This document shows positions 40,061-51,693 of a stretch of 64,000 bases of DNA, piece after piece (position 1 is the stretch's first letter; each line of letters starts with the position of its first letter). The DNA comes from Marinovum algicola (lineage in GTDB: Bacteria; Pseudomonadota; Alphaproteobacteria; Rhodobacterales; Rhodobacteraceae). The DNA is taken from the NCBI RefSeq assembly GCF_900109145.1, contig NZ_FNYY01000006.1, positions 124,001-188,000 on the forward strand. Reading direction: 5' to 3'. Under the pieces are notes generated by a model, which saw only the letters and a list, made by a program, of their open reading frames with translations, had not been told where the DNA came from and ran no database searches. The position numbers were made by a program, and so were the translations under genes.

Positions 40061-40080
40061 AATCGGAATTAAGGAGGCGG

Positions 40081-41025
40081 ATGTCTCCACCCCTCGAACC
40101 GCAGGCAGATTTCATGAAATTCCCCACTGTTTTCCTTGCGCTTGCCCTGGCCGCCGGCGCGGCCCAGGCGCGTGACGTGACCCATGAGCTTGGCACCACT
40201 GACGTGCCTGACAGCCCCGAGCGCATTGTCGTGCTGGAGTTTTCCTTTATCGACGCGCTCGCGGCGCTGAACCTTGCGCCGGTGGGCATCGCCGATGACG
40301 ATCAGCGCGACCGGGTCCAGCCGGTCTGGTCAGAGCGGATCGGCGACGACTGGACCAGCGTCGGCACCCGCAAGACGCCGAACCTCGAGATCATCGCCTC
40401 GCTTCAGCCGGATCTGATCATTGCCGACAAGTCGCGCCATGCAGCGGTCTACGAGACTCTCGGCCAGATCGCGCCGACCGTCGTCTATGACAGTCTTACC
40501 GGCGATTACGAGGACATGCTGGCCGTCGCCGATGAGATCGGCACCGCGCTTGGCCGGGCCGAGGAAATGGACGCTTTCCAGGCCGGCCACGGCGCCCGCA
40601 TGGATGCGCTGCGGGCCGACGTCTCGGAGCAGACGCAGGGCGATGACGCGCAGTTTGGGGTGATCAACGCCAATGGCCTCTGGCTGCACAGCCCGAAATC
40701 CTATGTCGGCAGTCTGCTGGCCAGCTTCGGCTTTGCCCCGGCCATGCCGCTGACCGGCTCCGACAGCTATGGCGAGCTGTACCAGAAGACCACGCTGGAA
40801 CAGCTTTCGGCGCTTGATCCGGGGCTGCTCATTCTCGGCAAGAGTGGCGATGGCCGCACCCTCGATCAGGACTGGAACGCCGACAGCCTGTGGCAGCAGA
40901 TCGACGCGGTCGAGCGTGGCCGGTTGTTCAATGTGTCGTCTGACCTGTGGTCGCGTGCCCGTGGCATGCTGACCGCCGAAGAGATCGCGGCTGACATCCG
41001 CGACATTGCCGCCACGCTGAAGTGA
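40081..41025 (+). CDS. Iron-siderophore-type ABC transporter substrate-binding protein (FecB-like)
   Basis: The 314-residue periplasmic protein belongs to the class III (helical backbone) binding proteins of iron-siderophore, heme or cobalamin importers. Two starts are possible: ATG 40081 has AAGGAGG only three bases upstream, and ATG 40114 gives a compact signal peptide starting MKFPTVFLALALAAGAAQA. I list the first because of the strong ribosome site and promoter. Family features are VTHELGTTDVPDSPERIVVL and IIASLQPDLIIADKSRH. Its stop overlaps the next gene's start. Confidence 0.87.
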   Translation: MSPPLEPQADFMKFPTVFLALALAAGAAQARDVTHELGTTDVPDSPERIVVLEFSFIDALAALNLAPVGIADDDQRDRVQPVWSERIGDDWTSVGTRKTPNLEIIASLQPDLIIADKSRHAAVYETLGQIAPTVVYDSLTGDYEDMLAVADEIGTALGRAEEMDAFQAGHGARMDALRADVSEQTQGDDAQFGVINANGLWLHSPKSYVGSLLASFGFAPAMPLTGSDSYGELYQKTTLEQLSALDPGLLILGKSGDGRTLDQDWNADSLWQQIDAVERGRLFNVSSDLWSRARGMLTAEEIAADIRDIAATLK

Positions 41026-42065
41026 CCGACCTGACGTTCAGCCGCACCGGTCGCCCGTCGCGTATCCGCCTCTCCCGGGGCGGGATGCGCGGGGCGGTCC
41101 TGACCTGCGTCCTCGCCGCGGGGGCGCTGGCCTCGCTGTTGACCGGCGGCCGCGACGATGTGGGGCTGGCGCAGCTGGCCGGGCTCTTTGCCGGGGAGGC
41201 CGCCAGCCCGGCGGAACAGACGATGCGCGACATTCGCCTGCCGCGGACGCTGGCCGCGGCAGGTCTCGGGATCAATCTCGGGGTGGCGGGCCTTCTGTTG
41301 CAGGCGGTGACGCGCAATCCGCTGGCCTCGCCGGCGATCCTGGGGATCAACCAGGGCGCGGCGCTGGGCATCGTCCTGGGGCTCACCGTTCCGGCGCTGG
41401 CGGTGGTGCCGGGCTGGCTCCTGGCGTCGGTCTTCGGACTGGCGGCGGCCTGCCTGACCTTCGCGATTGCCGGTCTGGTCTCGGGGCGGATCGACTCGAT
41501 GCGGTTGATCCTCGGCGGCGTCGCGGTCGGCGCCATCGGCTTTTCCGCGGTGCGGCTGGGCTACACGCTGGAGGATGACATCGCCCGAGAAGTGGTGCGC
41601 TGGACGGTCGGCGACATCGCCGACCTGCGGATCGATGCGGCGCTGCGGCTGCTGGCCTTTGCAGTGCCGGGGCTGGGGCTGGCCTATCTCATGGCGCATC
41701 GGTTGAACCTGATGGCCATGGGCCATGCCGCCAGCCACGGGCTGGGCTTCGATCCGCGGGCGACCCTGGTGCAGGGCACCGTGCTTGCCGCGCTGTTGAC
41801 CGGGGTGTCGATTTCGGTGGCCGGGCCGATTGCCTTTGTCGGTCTGGTGGCGCCGCATATCGCGCGCTGGCTGTGCGGCGCCGATCACCGCCGGCTGCTG
41901 CCGGTCGTGGTGTTGATCGGTGCCACGCTCACCATCTGGGCCGATGCGCTGTCCAAGCTCTTGCCGCAGGCCGAGGAAGCCCCCGTCGGCATCGTCGTGG
42001 CGATGCTGGGCGCGCCCTGGCTGCTGGTGTCGGTTCTGCGCCGGTCGGGCACCGCCCATGTCTGA
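41022..42065 (+). CDS. Iron-siderophore-type ABC transporter permease (FecC-like)
   Basis: The 347-residue permease has about ten membrane helices and FecCD/BtuC family motifs: MRDIRLPRTLAAAGLGINLG, LLLQAVTRNPLASPAILGIN and GPIAFVGLVAPHIARWL. Its GTG start overlaps the preceding stop (GTGA). It pairs with the next gene to form the membrane pore. Confidence 0.93.
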   Translation: MTDLTFSRTGRPSRIRLSRGGMRGAVLTCVLAAGALASLLTGGRDDVGLAQLAGLFAGEAASPAEQTMRDIRLPRTLAAAGLGINLGVAGLLLQAVTRNPLASPAILGINQGAALGIVLGLTVPALAVVPGWLLASVFGLAAACLTFAIAGLVSGRIDSMRLILGGVAVGAIGFSAVRLGYTLEDDIAREVVRWTVGDIADLRIDAALRLLAFAVPGLGLAYLMAHRLNLMAMGHAASHGLGFDPRATLVQGTVLAALLTGVSISVAGPIAFVGLVAPHIARWLCGADHRRLLPVVVLIGATLTIWADALSKLLPQAEEAPVGIVVAMLGAPWLLVSVLRRSGTAHV

Positions 42066-43074
42066 CGCCCGGCGCCCCGAGTTCCCCGGCCTGCGCGGTC
42101 CGGTCACGCTGGCGCTGCTTGGCGCGCTCTTGCCGGTGCTGATGTTCGCCGGTCTCTTTGCCGGCGCCATACCGCTCGAGATCGAGACCGTGGTCAACAG
42201 CCTGCTGGGCCGCGACGGGCCCCGGCAGGATTTCATCGTGCTGCAATCGCGCCTGCCGCGCGCCCTGCTGGCGGCGCTGGCCGGCGGCGCTCTGGCGCTC
42301 TCGGGGGCGTTGATCCAGGCCTTGATGCGCAATCCGCTGGCCAGCCCCAAGATCGTCGGAATCAACTCTGGCGCGGCCTTTGCCGTGCTGGTCACCGCCT
42401 TCTACATCCCGGCGCTGCCACATTCGCTGCTGCCGGTCCCGGCGGCGCTGGGCGGGCTGATGGCCGGGGCGCTGGTCTGGTGGTGCGCACAGCGCGGCGA
42501 TATCGACCCCCGGCAGCTGACGCTTGTCGGGCTTGCCGTCGGGCTGACGCTGGACGCCGGGGTCGATGCGCTTCTGGTGGCCAACACCGGGCCGGAATCC
42601 TCGGCGCCGCTGATCTGGCTGACCGGCAGTCTCTGGGGCCGGGGCTGGACCCATCTGGCCAGCGTCGCGCCGGTGCTGCTGACGCTGGCGGCCGCTGCCC
42701 TGATCCTGGCTTTCCGTCTCGATCTTCAGGCGTTGGGGCCGCGTCGCGCCGCCGGCCTCGGTGTGCGGATCGGGCTGGAGCGGACGCTGGCGCTGCTGGC
42801 GGCGGTGATCCTGGCTTCGGTCGCCGTCAGCGTGGTCGGCGTGCTCGGCTTTGTCGGGCTGATGGCGCCGCATGTCGCCACCCGGCTTGTCGGTGGCCGG
42901 CACCGGATCATGCTGCCCACCGCCGCGCTGTTCGGCGCCGTGCTGACCGTGGGTGCCGATACCCTGGGCCGCGCCATCCGCCCGCCGCTCGAGATCTCGG
43001 CCGGTATTCTCACCGCGCTGATGGGGGCGGCGTTTTTCATCTGGCTGCTGATCGCCGAAGACCGGAGGATATAG
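42058..43074 (+). CDS. Iron-siderophore-type ABC transporter permease (FecD-like)
   Basis: The 338-residue second permease starts at ATG 42058, overlapping the previous gene by 8 bases. It repeats the family motifs: LQSRLPRALLAALAGGALAL, LIQALMRNPLASPKIVGINS and LGFVGLMAPHVATRLVGG. The ATPase gene follows after two bases. Two different permeases of the same family in tandem are usual for siderophore importers. Confidence 0.93.
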   Translation: MSDARRPEFPGLRGPVTLALLGALLPVLMFAGLFAGAIPLEIETVVNSLLGRDGPRQDFIVLQSRLPRALLAALAGGALALSGALIQALMRNPLASPKIVGINSGAAFAVLVTAFYIPALPHSLLPVPAALGGLMAGALVWWCAQRGDIDPRQLTLVGLAVGLTLDAGVDALLVANTGPESSAPLIWLTGSLWGRGWTHLASVAPVLLTLAAAALILAFRLDLQALGPRRAAGLGVRIGLERTLALLAAVILASVAVSVVGVLGFVGLMAPHVATRLVGGRHRIMLPTAALFGAVLTVGADTLGRAIRPPLEISAGILTALMGAAFFIWLLIAEDRRI

Positions 43075-43076
43075 GC

Positions 43077-43871
43077 ATGATCGACCTCGAGAACGCCGTC
43101 GCGGGCTACACGTCGTTTCGGCTGGCGCCGACCACGCTCACCTTTGCCGAGGGCCGGTTTTCCGCTCTCATCGGCCCCAACGGCTGCGGGAAATCGACCC
43201 TGTTGCGGATGATCTCGCGCCAGCTTGCGCCGCTCTCCGGCGCGGTGCGGATCGGCGGGCGCGCGGCCGCGGGGCTGAGCCAGAAAGACCTCGCCCGGCG
43301 GATCGCGCTCCTGCCGCAGGAAAACATCGCTCCGGCCGGGATCAGCGTCGCCGATCTGGCCGGCTATGGCCGTGCGCCGCATCAAAGCCTGCTGGGCATC
43401 GCCAGCGACACAGACCGCGCCCATGTCGCCCGGGCGCTGCACCGCATGGATCTGGCGCATCTGGCGCAGGCGCCGGTGGCCAGCCTCTCGGGCGGCCAGC
43501 GCCAGCGCGCCTTTCTCGCCATGCTGCTGGCCCAGGACACCCCGGCGATGCTCTTCGACGAGCCGACGAACTGGCTCGACATCCAGCACCAGGTGCAGGT
43601 GCTCACGCTGATCCGGAGCCTCGCCGCCGAGGGCCGTACCTGTGTCGCGGTGCTGCATGACATCGCCCAGGCGGCCCGGTATGCCGATCACCTGGTGGTC
43701 ATGAAGGATGGTGCGATCGTGGCCCAGGGCGCCCCGGCCGAGGTGGTGACGGCCGAACTTGTCGCCGAGGTCTACGAGATCGCGGTCGAAATCTACCCCG
43801 ATCCGGTCAGCGGCACCCCGGTGCCCTATCCCTGCCAGCCCCGTACCGGTGCCTTGGCGGCCGCCGGCTGA
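43077..43871 (+). CDS. Iron-siderophore-type ABC transporter ATPase (FecE-like)
   Basis: The 264-residue ATPase from the ATG at 43077 has Walker A GPNGCGKST at 33-41, the signature LSGGQRQRAFLAMLLAQD and Walker B AMLFDEPTNWLD, with the H-loop in VLHDIAQAARY. It completes a four-gene importer for an iron-siderophore or similar complex. No TonB-dependent receptor is seen in the window. Confidence 0.94.
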   Translation: MIDLENAVAGYTSFRLAPTTLTFAEGRFSALIGPNGCGKSTLLRMISRQLAPLSGAVRIGGRAAAGLSQKDLARRIALLPQENIAPAGISVADLAGYGRAPHQSLLGIASDTDRAHVARALHRMDLAHLAQAPVASLSGGQRQRAFLAMLLAQDTPAMLFDEPTNWLDIQHQVQVLTLIRSLAAEGRTCVAVLHDIAQAARYADHLVVMKDGAIVAQGAPAEVVTAELVAEVYEIAVEIYPDPVSGTPVPYPCQPRTGALAAAG

Positions 43872-43941
43872 CCCCTTCGGCCGGGCCCGGGCCGGCAGGC
43901 GGTGGCGGTCTGCCCCGAGATCCCTTGAGGTGCTTGGAAAA

Positions 43942-44017
43942 TGGTGCCGGTGATAGGACTCGAACCTACGACCCCATCATTACGAATGACGTGCTCTACC
44001 AGCTGAGCTACACCGGC
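43942..44017 (-). tRNA. tRNA-Thr (anticodon CGT)
   Basis: The minus strand folds as a complete 76-base cloverleaf with encoded CCA: acceptor stem GCCGGTG/CACCGGC, D arm GCTC/GAGC, anticodon stem CGTCA/TGATG with loop TTCGTAA, and T arm GTAGG/CCTAT with loop TTCGAGT. The anticodon CGT reads the threonine codon ACG. The gene lies in the gap between the siderophore importer and nadA, in reverse orientation. No truncated copy or integrase suggests it is used as an attachment site. Confidence 0.97.
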
Positions 44018-44142
44018 GCCGGTCAGGCAATTAGCACCGGCCCAGGCCCCTTGCAAGCCGCGTTTCGCCTCTCGGGCACCCGAGGGAAGCCGTGACACAC
44101 CGGGGCAGAGGCGATATTCCCCGGTCTCGTGGAAACAGGCTT

Positions 44143-44171
44143 TTGACCTTGGGTCACATCCGACATATGTA
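44143..44171 (+). promoter_or_regulatory. Promoter of nadABC with an overlapping dyad
   Basis: TTGACC (44143-44148), a 17-base spacer and TATGTA (44166-44171) lie 55 bases before the nadA start. The perfect dyad TGACC-TTG-GGTCA (44144-44156) overlaps the -35, a good place for a repressor of NAD synthesis. Confidence 0.5.
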
Positions 44172-44226
44172 AGCCGCTCTTGTATCTCGGGCCCTTGGCC
44201 CTGCCCCTTGGCAAAGGACATCTCCG

Positions 44227-45276
44227 ATGCTCGATCACCTCGACATGCGCAGCACGCTTGCCGAACATTATGATCTCGCCCCCTCGCTCGATCTCGCCGA
44301 AGACATGGCCGCGCTCTATGCGCCGATGAAGCCCTCGCTCACCCTCCCCGACTGGGCGATGTACGCGCCCTATGTGGCGGCGATCAACCGCTTGAAAAAA
44401 GAGCGGAATGCGGTGATCCTGGCGCATAACTACATGACGCCTGAGATCTTTCACGGCATTTCCGACGTGGTGGGTGATAGCCTGGCTCTGGCGGTCAAGG
44501 CCAAGGAGGTCGAGGCCGATGTGATCGTGCAATGCGGCGTGCATTTCATGGCCGAGACCTCGAAGATCCTGAACCCGTCCAAGACCGTCCTGATGCCCGA
44601 CATGAACGCCGGCTGTTCGCTGGCCGAATCGATCACCGCAGACGGCATCGCCGAGATGCGGGCGAAATACCCCGGCGCGCCGGTGGTGAGCTATGTCAAC
44701 ACCACCGCCGAGGTCAAGGCGGCGTCGGACATCTGCTGCACCTCGGCCAATGCGCTGCAAATCGTCGAGGCGATGGAAAGCGACACCGTCATCATGACGC
44801 CCGACCAGTATCTGGCCCAGAACGTTGCGGCGCAGAGCTCGAAGAAGGTCGTCTACTGGCCCGGTTCCTGCGTGGTGCACGAGCTTTATACCGCCGATGA
44901 GCTGAACGCCTATCGCGATGCCAATCCGGGCACCAAGATCGTGGCCCACCCCGAATGCAAGCCCGACGTGGTGCAGGCCGCTGATTTCACCGGCTCGACC
45001 ACCGGCATGGTCGACTGGGTGCGGCAGAACCGCCCCGAAAAGGTGATGCTGGTGACCGAATGTTCGATGGCTGCCAATGTGGCCGAGGAACTGCCCGAGG
45101 TCGAGCTGACCAAGCCCTGCAATGCCTGCCCCTACATGAAGATGATCACGCTGGAAAAGGTGCTCTGGTCGCTGCACACGATGACCGAGCCGGTCGAGGT
45201 TGATCCGGCCATCGCCGAAAACGCCCGTGTCGCGGTCGAGCGGATGATCGACCTGTCGCGCAAGCTGGGGCTCTGA
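44227..45276 (+). CDS. nadA: Quinolinate synthase NadA
   Basis: NadA condenses iminoaspartate with dihydroxyacetone phosphate to quinolinate, using an oxygen-sensitive [4Fe-4S] cluster. The 349-residue product has the cluster cysteines in the expected places: Cys130 (DMNAGC), Cys215 (WPGSC) and Cys301 (CNACPYMKM). Other motifs are ILAHNYMTPEIFHG and the C-terminal LTKPCNACPYM. First gene of nadABC; nadB starts 5 bases after it. Confidence 0.97.
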   Translation: MLDHLDMRSTLAEHYDLAPSLDLAEDMAALYAPMKPSLTLPDWAMYAPYVAAINRLKKERNAVILAHNYMTPEIFHGISDVVGDSLALAVKAKEVEADVIVQCGVHFMAETSKILNPSKTVLMPDMNAGCSLAESITADGIAEMRAKYPGAPVVSYVNTTAEVKAASDICCTSANALQIVEAMESDTVIMTPDQYLAQNVAAQSSKKVVYWPGSCVVHELYTADELNAYRDANPGTKIVAHPECKPDVVQAADFTGSTTGMVDWVRQNRPEKVMLVTECSMAANVAEELPEVELTKPCNACPYMKMITLEKVLWSLHTMTEPVEVDPAIAENARVAVERMIDLSRKLGL

Positions 45277-45281
45277 TCCGG

Positions 45282-46853
45282 GTGCAGGTGGTCGAGACCG
45301 GCCGCACTGTCATCATCGGCGCCGGGCTGGGCGCGCTTTACGCGGCGCTGAAACTGGCGCCGCACCCGGTGGTGATGATCTCGCCCGAGCCGCTGGGTGA
45401 AGGCGCAAGCTCGGCCTGGGCGCAGGGCGGCGTGGCGGCGGCGATGGACCCGGCCGACAGCCCAGAGGCCCATGCCGGCGATACCGTCAGCGCGGGTGCC
45501 GGGATTGTCGATGGCGCGGTGGCCGATCAGATTGCGCGCGCGGCGCGCGAGCATATCCTCGATCTGACCGAGCTTGGCGCGCCTTTCGACCGTACGGCGG
45601 CGGGCGGGTACGTGCTTTCGCGCGAGGCGGCGCATTCCTTTGCCCGGGTGGTGCGGGTCAAGGGCGATCAGGCCGGGGCCGAGATCATGAAGGCGCTGGT
45701 GGCGCAGGTGCGGGCGACGCCCTCGGTGCAGGTGATCGAAGGCGTGCTGGCCACCGGCCTCGAGGTCGCCGACGGCCGGGTCACCGGTGTCACGCTGGCG
45801 CGCGCCTGCGATCAGGGCTCGGCGCCGCTGACCCTTCGCGGATCGGCGGTCCTGCTGGCCGGAGGCGGCTCGGGCGGGCTCTATGCGCTGACCACCAATC
45901 CGCGCCGCATCAGAGGCCAGGTGATCGGCATGGCGGCCCGCGCCGGCGCGGTGATCGCCGACCCGGAGTTCGTCCAGTTCCATCCCACGGCCATCGCCTC
46001 GGGCGAGGATCCGGCACCGCTGGCCACCGAGGCGCTGCGCGGCGAAGGCGCAGTGCTGATCAACCGCGACGGGTCACGCTTCATGGTCGCGGCCCATCCC
46101 GACGCCGAGCTGGCCCCCCGCGATGTCGTCGCGCGCGCCGTCTATGCCCAGACCCAGGCCGGGCTGGCGCCGGCGCTCGACACGCGCGAGGCCCTGGGCG
46201 CACGCATCCTGACACTGTTTCCGGGAGTGGCCGAGGCCTGCCTGCGGGCCGGCATCGACCCGGCGACCCAGCCGATCCCGGTGGCGGCGGCGGCGCATTA
46301 CCACATGGGTGGCATCGACACCGACGCCGAGGGCCGGGCCAGTCTCGGCAATCTCTGGGCCTGCGGCGAGGCGGCCTCGACCGGGCTGCATGGCGCCAAC
46401 CGGCTGGCCTCGAACGGGCTGCTCGAGGCGCTGGTCTATGCCCGCAACTGCGCGCTGGGCATCGCCGCGACGCTGGCCCCCGACACGGACCCCGCCCCGG
46501 AGGTGACGCTGACCTTCGAGAAGGGCGGGCAAGCGCCCGATGAGCGCGCGGTGGCACGGCTGCGGGCGGCGATGACGAGCCATGTCGGCGTGATCCGTAC
46601 CGCCGGCGGGCTGCGCCGCGCCCTGACCGAAATCGCCCGGCTGGAGGCCACGTTCGGCACCAGCCCGACATTCAGAAACATGACCGCCACCGCGACGCTG
46701 ATCGCTGCGGCCGCGCTGTTGCGCGAGGAAAGCCGCGGCGCGCATTTCCGCGAGGATTTTCCGGCCGCCGCCCCGGACGCGCGGCGCAGCCGGATCACCC
46801 TGACCGAGGCGCTGGCCCTGCGGCGCAAGGTGGCAGAAGAGGAAATCGCATGA
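45282..46853 (+). CDS. nadB: L-aspartate oxidase NadB
   Basis: NadB oxidises L-aspartate to iminoaspartate for NadA. The 523-residue flavoprotein has an N-terminal FAD-binding motif IIGAGLGALYAALKLA, the catalytic region RGEGAVLINRDGSRFM, and the conserved FAD-binding YHMGGIDTDAEGRASL and LWACGEAASTGLHGANRLAS. The start is a GTG at 45282 and its stop overlaps nadC by four bases. Slightly shorter than the enterobacterial enzyme but complete. Confidence 0.95.
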   Translation: MQVVETGRTVIIGAGLGALYAALKLAPHPVVMISPEPLGEGASSAWAQGGVAAAMDPADSPEAHAGDTVSAGAGIVDGAVADQIARAAREHILDLTELGAPFDRTAAGGYVLSREAAHSFARVVRVKGDQAGAEIMKALVAQVRATPSVQVIEGVLATGLEVADGRVTGVTLARACDQGSAPLTLRGSAVLLAGGGSGGLYALTTNPRRIRGQVIGMAARAGAVIADPEFVQFHPTAIASGEDPAPLATEALRGEGAVLINRDGSRFMVAAHPDAELAPRDVVARAVYAQTQAGLAPALDTREALGARILTLFPGVAEACLRAGIDPATQPIPVAAAAHYHMGGIDTDAEGRASLGNLWACGEAASTGLHGANRLASNGLLEALVYARNCALGIAATLAPDTDPAPEVTLTFEKGGQAPDERAVARLRAAMTSHVGVIRTAGGLRRALTEIARLEATFGTSPTFRNMTATATLIAAAALLREESRGAHFREDFPAAAPDARRSRITLTEALALRRKVAEEEIA

Positions 46854-47701
46854 CCGCCCATACATCCCTTCCCGATCTGGTGCTGGAACCGATGCTGCGC
46901 ATGGCGCTGGCCGAGGATCTGGGCAGCTACGGCGATATCACCACCCGCACCGTGATCCCCGCCGGCACCAGCTACACCGCCCGGCTGACCGCGCGCGAGG
47001 CGGGGGTCGTTTCGGGCATGCAGGTGGCGGCGCTGGCCTTTCGGCTGGTCGATCCCGCGCTGGCGCCGGTGACCCGCCTGACGGATGGCAGCCCCTGCGT
47101 GCCGGGCGACGTGCTGATGGAGATCGCGGGCGACGCCGCCGCGATCCTGACCGCCGAGCGCGTGGCGCTGAACTTTGCCGGGCGGCTTTCGGGCATCGCC
47201 AGCCTGACCGCGGCCTTTGTGGCAGAGACCGCCGGCACCGCGACCCGCATCACCTGCACCCGCAAGACCACGCCTGGACTGCGCATCGTCGAGAAACTGG
47301 CCGTGTTGCATGGCGGCGGCTTCAACCACCGCTTCTCGCTGTCGGATGCGATCCTGATCAAGGACAATCACATCGCCGCCGCCGGTGGCGTGCGCCCGGT
47401 GCTCGAGGCCTGCAAGGCGCGGGCCAGCCACATGATGCGCGTCGAGATCGAGGTCGATACACTGGACCAGCTTGCGGAGGTGCTCGAGACCGGCGGCGCC
47501 GATGTCGTGCTGCTCGACAATATGGACAGCGCGACCCTGCGCGAAGCCGTGGCGCTGGTGTCGGGGCGGCTGGTGACCGAGGCCTCCGGCAACATGCGGC
47601 TCGACCGGATCGCCGAAGTGGCGGCGACCGGAGTGGATTACATCTCTTCCGGCGCGCTTACCCATTCGGCGCAGACCCTGGACCTCGGCCTCGACTTCTG
47701 A
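46850..47701 (+). CDS. nadC: Nicotinate-nucleotide pyrophosphorylase NadC
   Basis: NadC (quinolinate phosphoribosyltransferase) converts quinolinate and PRPP to nicotinate mononucleotide, CO2 and pyrophosphate. The 283-residue product has [19 protein letters not shown] near the start, [20 protein letters not shown] with the substrate-binding basic residues, and the C-terminal [20 protein letters not shown]. It is the last gene of the nad operon. Confidence 0.97.
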   Translation: MTAHTSLPDLVLEPMLRMALAEDLGSYGDITTRTVIPAGTSYTARLTAREAGVVSGMQVAALAFRLVDPALAPVTRLTDGSPCVPGDVLMEIAGDAAAILTAERVALNFAGRLSGIASLTAAFVAETAGTATRITCTRKTTPGLRIVEKLAVLHGGGFNHRFSLSDAILIKDNHIAAAGGVRPVLEACKARASHMMRVEIEVDTLDQLAEVLETGGADVVLLDNMDSATLREAVALVSGRLVTEASGNMRLDRIAEVAATGVDYISSGALTHSAQTLDLGLDF

Positions 47702-47714
47702 ACCGGCGCTGGAC

Positions 47715-47776
47715 CCGGGACTTGCCCGTCCCGGCCCCTCTCGGCCAGCCAGGGGGCCCCGGATCACGTCCGGGGC
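47715..47776. repeat. Paired GC-rich palindromes, copy 2
   Basis: Two hairpins, CCGGGAC/GTCCCGG (47715-47721 and 47728-47734) and GCCCCGGA/TCCGGGGC (47756-47763 and 47769-47776), lie just after nadC. They are the same stem pair as at 22512-22594 and 50357-50416, here with the CCGGGAC half inverted. Confidence 0.75.
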
Positions 47777-47960
47777 GCGGGCTGCGATGGTGCCGCGCGG
47801 CTTTGTCCGGTTGAAACGCGGGCGGGGCTGGTCTATGCGACCAGTGATCGAAGTATTTGGCGATACCCCGGTTGCGTCCAGGCGAGGGCCTGGCTTTCCT
47901 GCCGACCGCCACACGCCAGAGCCGCAAGCGTTTCCACTGTCAGAAAAAAGGCAATACATC

Positions 47961-50174
<2,214 letters not shown>

Positions 50175-50194
50175 TCAGGGCTCGAAATCCACGA

Positions 50195-50225
50195 AAGCCG
50201 TCCGGGGGGACCCGGGCGGCTTTTT
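50195..50225 (+). terminator. Intrinsic terminator of icd
   Basis: A 12-base-pair stem, AAGCCGTCCGGG (50195-50206) with CCCGGGCGGCTT (50211-50222), one G-T wobble pair and loop GGGA, runs into five T. It lies 20 bases after the icd stop. Confidence 0.95.
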
Positions 50226-50356
50226 CATGGCGGCGGCACCCGCGCGCGAACGGCCCCGAAGGCGCCCGACGATCGCCATTCCGCAGACCGGCACTCGCGC
50301 GGCCTGTGCCGACGTCTTTCAAAAGGCGAGATTTTCGATCGACCTTCGCGGCACCC

Positions 50357-50416
50357 GTCCCGGGCCTGACCCGGGACCTCGCCGCCCGCCATGAGGCCCC
50401 GGATCAGGTCCGGGGC
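50357..50416. repeat. Paired GC-rich palindromes, copy 3
   Basis: GTCCCGGG/CCCGGGAC (50357-50364 and 50370-50377) and GCCCCGGA/TCCGGGGC (50396-50403 and 50409-50416) form two adjacent perfect hairpins. They sit in the 248-base gap between the convergent icd and ureG and end seven bases before the ureG stop. Apart from the icd terminator I see nothing else in the gap. Confidence 0.78.
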
Positions 50417-50422
50417 GCGACC

Positions 50423-51055
50423 TCACGCCACACAAGCCAGCTCGCGCAGCCCGGCCAGCGCGCAGATCGCCTTGAGCACCTCGTCCGGTCCCCGGTCATG
50501 GCGCAGCGCGGTAAAGAGAAATGGCCGTCCCTGGCGCATCCGTGTCGCATCCCGCTCCATCACCTCGAGCGAGGCGCCGACATGCGGCGCCAGGTCGGTC
50601 TTGTTGATGATCAGCAGGTCCGACTTGGTGATCGCCGGCCCGCCCTTGCGCGGAATCTCCTCGCCGGCGGCGACGTCGATCACGTAGATGGTGAAATCGG
50701 CAAGCTCAGGCGAGAAGGTGGCGGACAGGTTGTCGCCGCCCGATTCCACCAGCACCACTTCGAGATCCGCGTGGCGTTGGCGCATCTTGGCGATGGCGGC
50801 GAGGTTGATCGAGGCATCCTCGCGGATCGCGGTATGCGGGCAGCCGCCGGTCTCCACCCCCATCACCCGGTCGCCCGGCAGCACCTGCATGCGCATCAGC
50901 GCCTCGGCGTCCTCCTGGGTGTAGATGTCATTGGTGATCACCCCGATCGAATAGCCGGGATGCATCAGCCCTGCCAGTTTGGCGGTCAGCGTGGTCTTGC
51001 CGGCGCCGACGGGGCCGCCGATGCCGATGCGGAGGGGTCCGTTCATCCGGGTCAT
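50423..51055 (-). CDS. ureG: Urease accessory GTPase UreG
   Basis: UreG is the SIMIBI GTPase that drives nickel delivery to urease. The 210-residue product has the P-loop GPVGAGKT at 14-21, the nickel-binding [14 protein letters not shown] region (Cys-Pro-His) and the G4-type motif [10 protein letters not shown]. The ATG overlaps the ureF stop by four bases; it is the last gene of the leftward urease operon. Confidence 0.97.
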   Translation of the reverse strand: MTRMNGPLRIGIGGPVGAGKTTLTAKLAGLMHPGYSIGVITNDIYTQEDAEALMRMQVLPGDRVMGVETGGCPHTAIREDASINLAAIAKMRQRHADLEVVLVESGGDNLSATFSPELADFTIYVIDVAAGEEIPRKGGPAITKSDLLIINKTDLAPHVGASLEVMERDATRMRQGRPFLFTALRHDRGPDEVLKAICALAGLRELACVA

Positions 51056-51693
51056 GAGCGAAAGATCCTTGGTTGCAGGGTTTCATGCGCCATCGCCGCC
51101 ACATCCGACAGGAAGGCATTGGAATAGAGGTCGTCCGCCGTGGCCTCGGCGGTCTCGCCGGCGACCCGGGCGCAGAGCGGGGTGAGCGCGGCCAGCGCCG
51201 CCTGGCCCTCGGTCTGGCCCAGCGGCACCAGCCGGATCGCCGCCGAGGCCAGGTTGGCGGCAAAGGCGTGCAGATACATGGCGCCAGTCTGCTCCAGCGG
51301 CAGGCCGGCCAGCCGCGCGGCGCGGCCGAGCGCCACCGGCAGCATCAGGTCGGGCAGGTCATGGCCCCAGACATCGCGCAGCGTCTTGCAGAAGGCCGCG
51401 CCTTGCAGCTCTGCTTCCATCAGCCGCTCGGCCGAAGCGGCAAAGGCCCGCGCCGTGGCATCGACCTGATCGAGCGTGGCCGCATCCTCGGCCTGCCAGC
51501 CGAGCGAGACCAGCACCGCGTCAGCCCGGCCGCTGCCGTCCTCGAGCAGCGCCGCCAGCCAGTCGCGCAGGCTGTCGCCGGAGTTTACCCAGCCGCGGGA
51601 AATCGCGCTCTCCAGCCCGTGCGAATAGGCGAAGGCGCCCAGCGGGAAGGCGGGCGAGAGCCAGTGTTGCAGGGTCAGAAGGTCAATGGGCAT
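51052..51693 (-). CDS. ureF: Urease accessory protein UreF
   Basis: UreF bridges UreD(H) and UreG during activation of urease. The 213-residue, all-helical product starts [20 protein letters not shown] from the ATG at 51693; the sequence [16 protein letters not shown] is the family signature. In-frame codons further upstream overlap ureE and are not conserved. It overlaps ureE by 11 bases and ureG by four. Confidence 0.94.
   Translation of the reverse strand: MPIDLLTLQHWLSPAFPLGAFAYSHGLESAISRGWVNSGDSLRDWLAALLEDGSGRADAVLVSLGWQAEDAATLDQVDATARAFAASAERLMEAELQGAAFCKTLRDVWGHDLPDLMLPVALGRAARLAGLPLEQTGAMYLHAFAANLASAAIRLVPLGQTEGQAALAALTPLCARVAGETAEATADDLYSNAFLSDVAAMAHETLQPRIFRS

Noticed and set aside
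43942-44017. tRNA-Thr gene as an integration site for a mobile element
   Set aside because: No integrase gene, no duplicated tRNA end and no foreign-looking island on either side.
47787-47960. In-frame upstream extension of icd by 58 codons
   Set aside because: Monomeric IDH starts at the ATG at 47961; the extension has no conserved sequence and contains a possible promoter.
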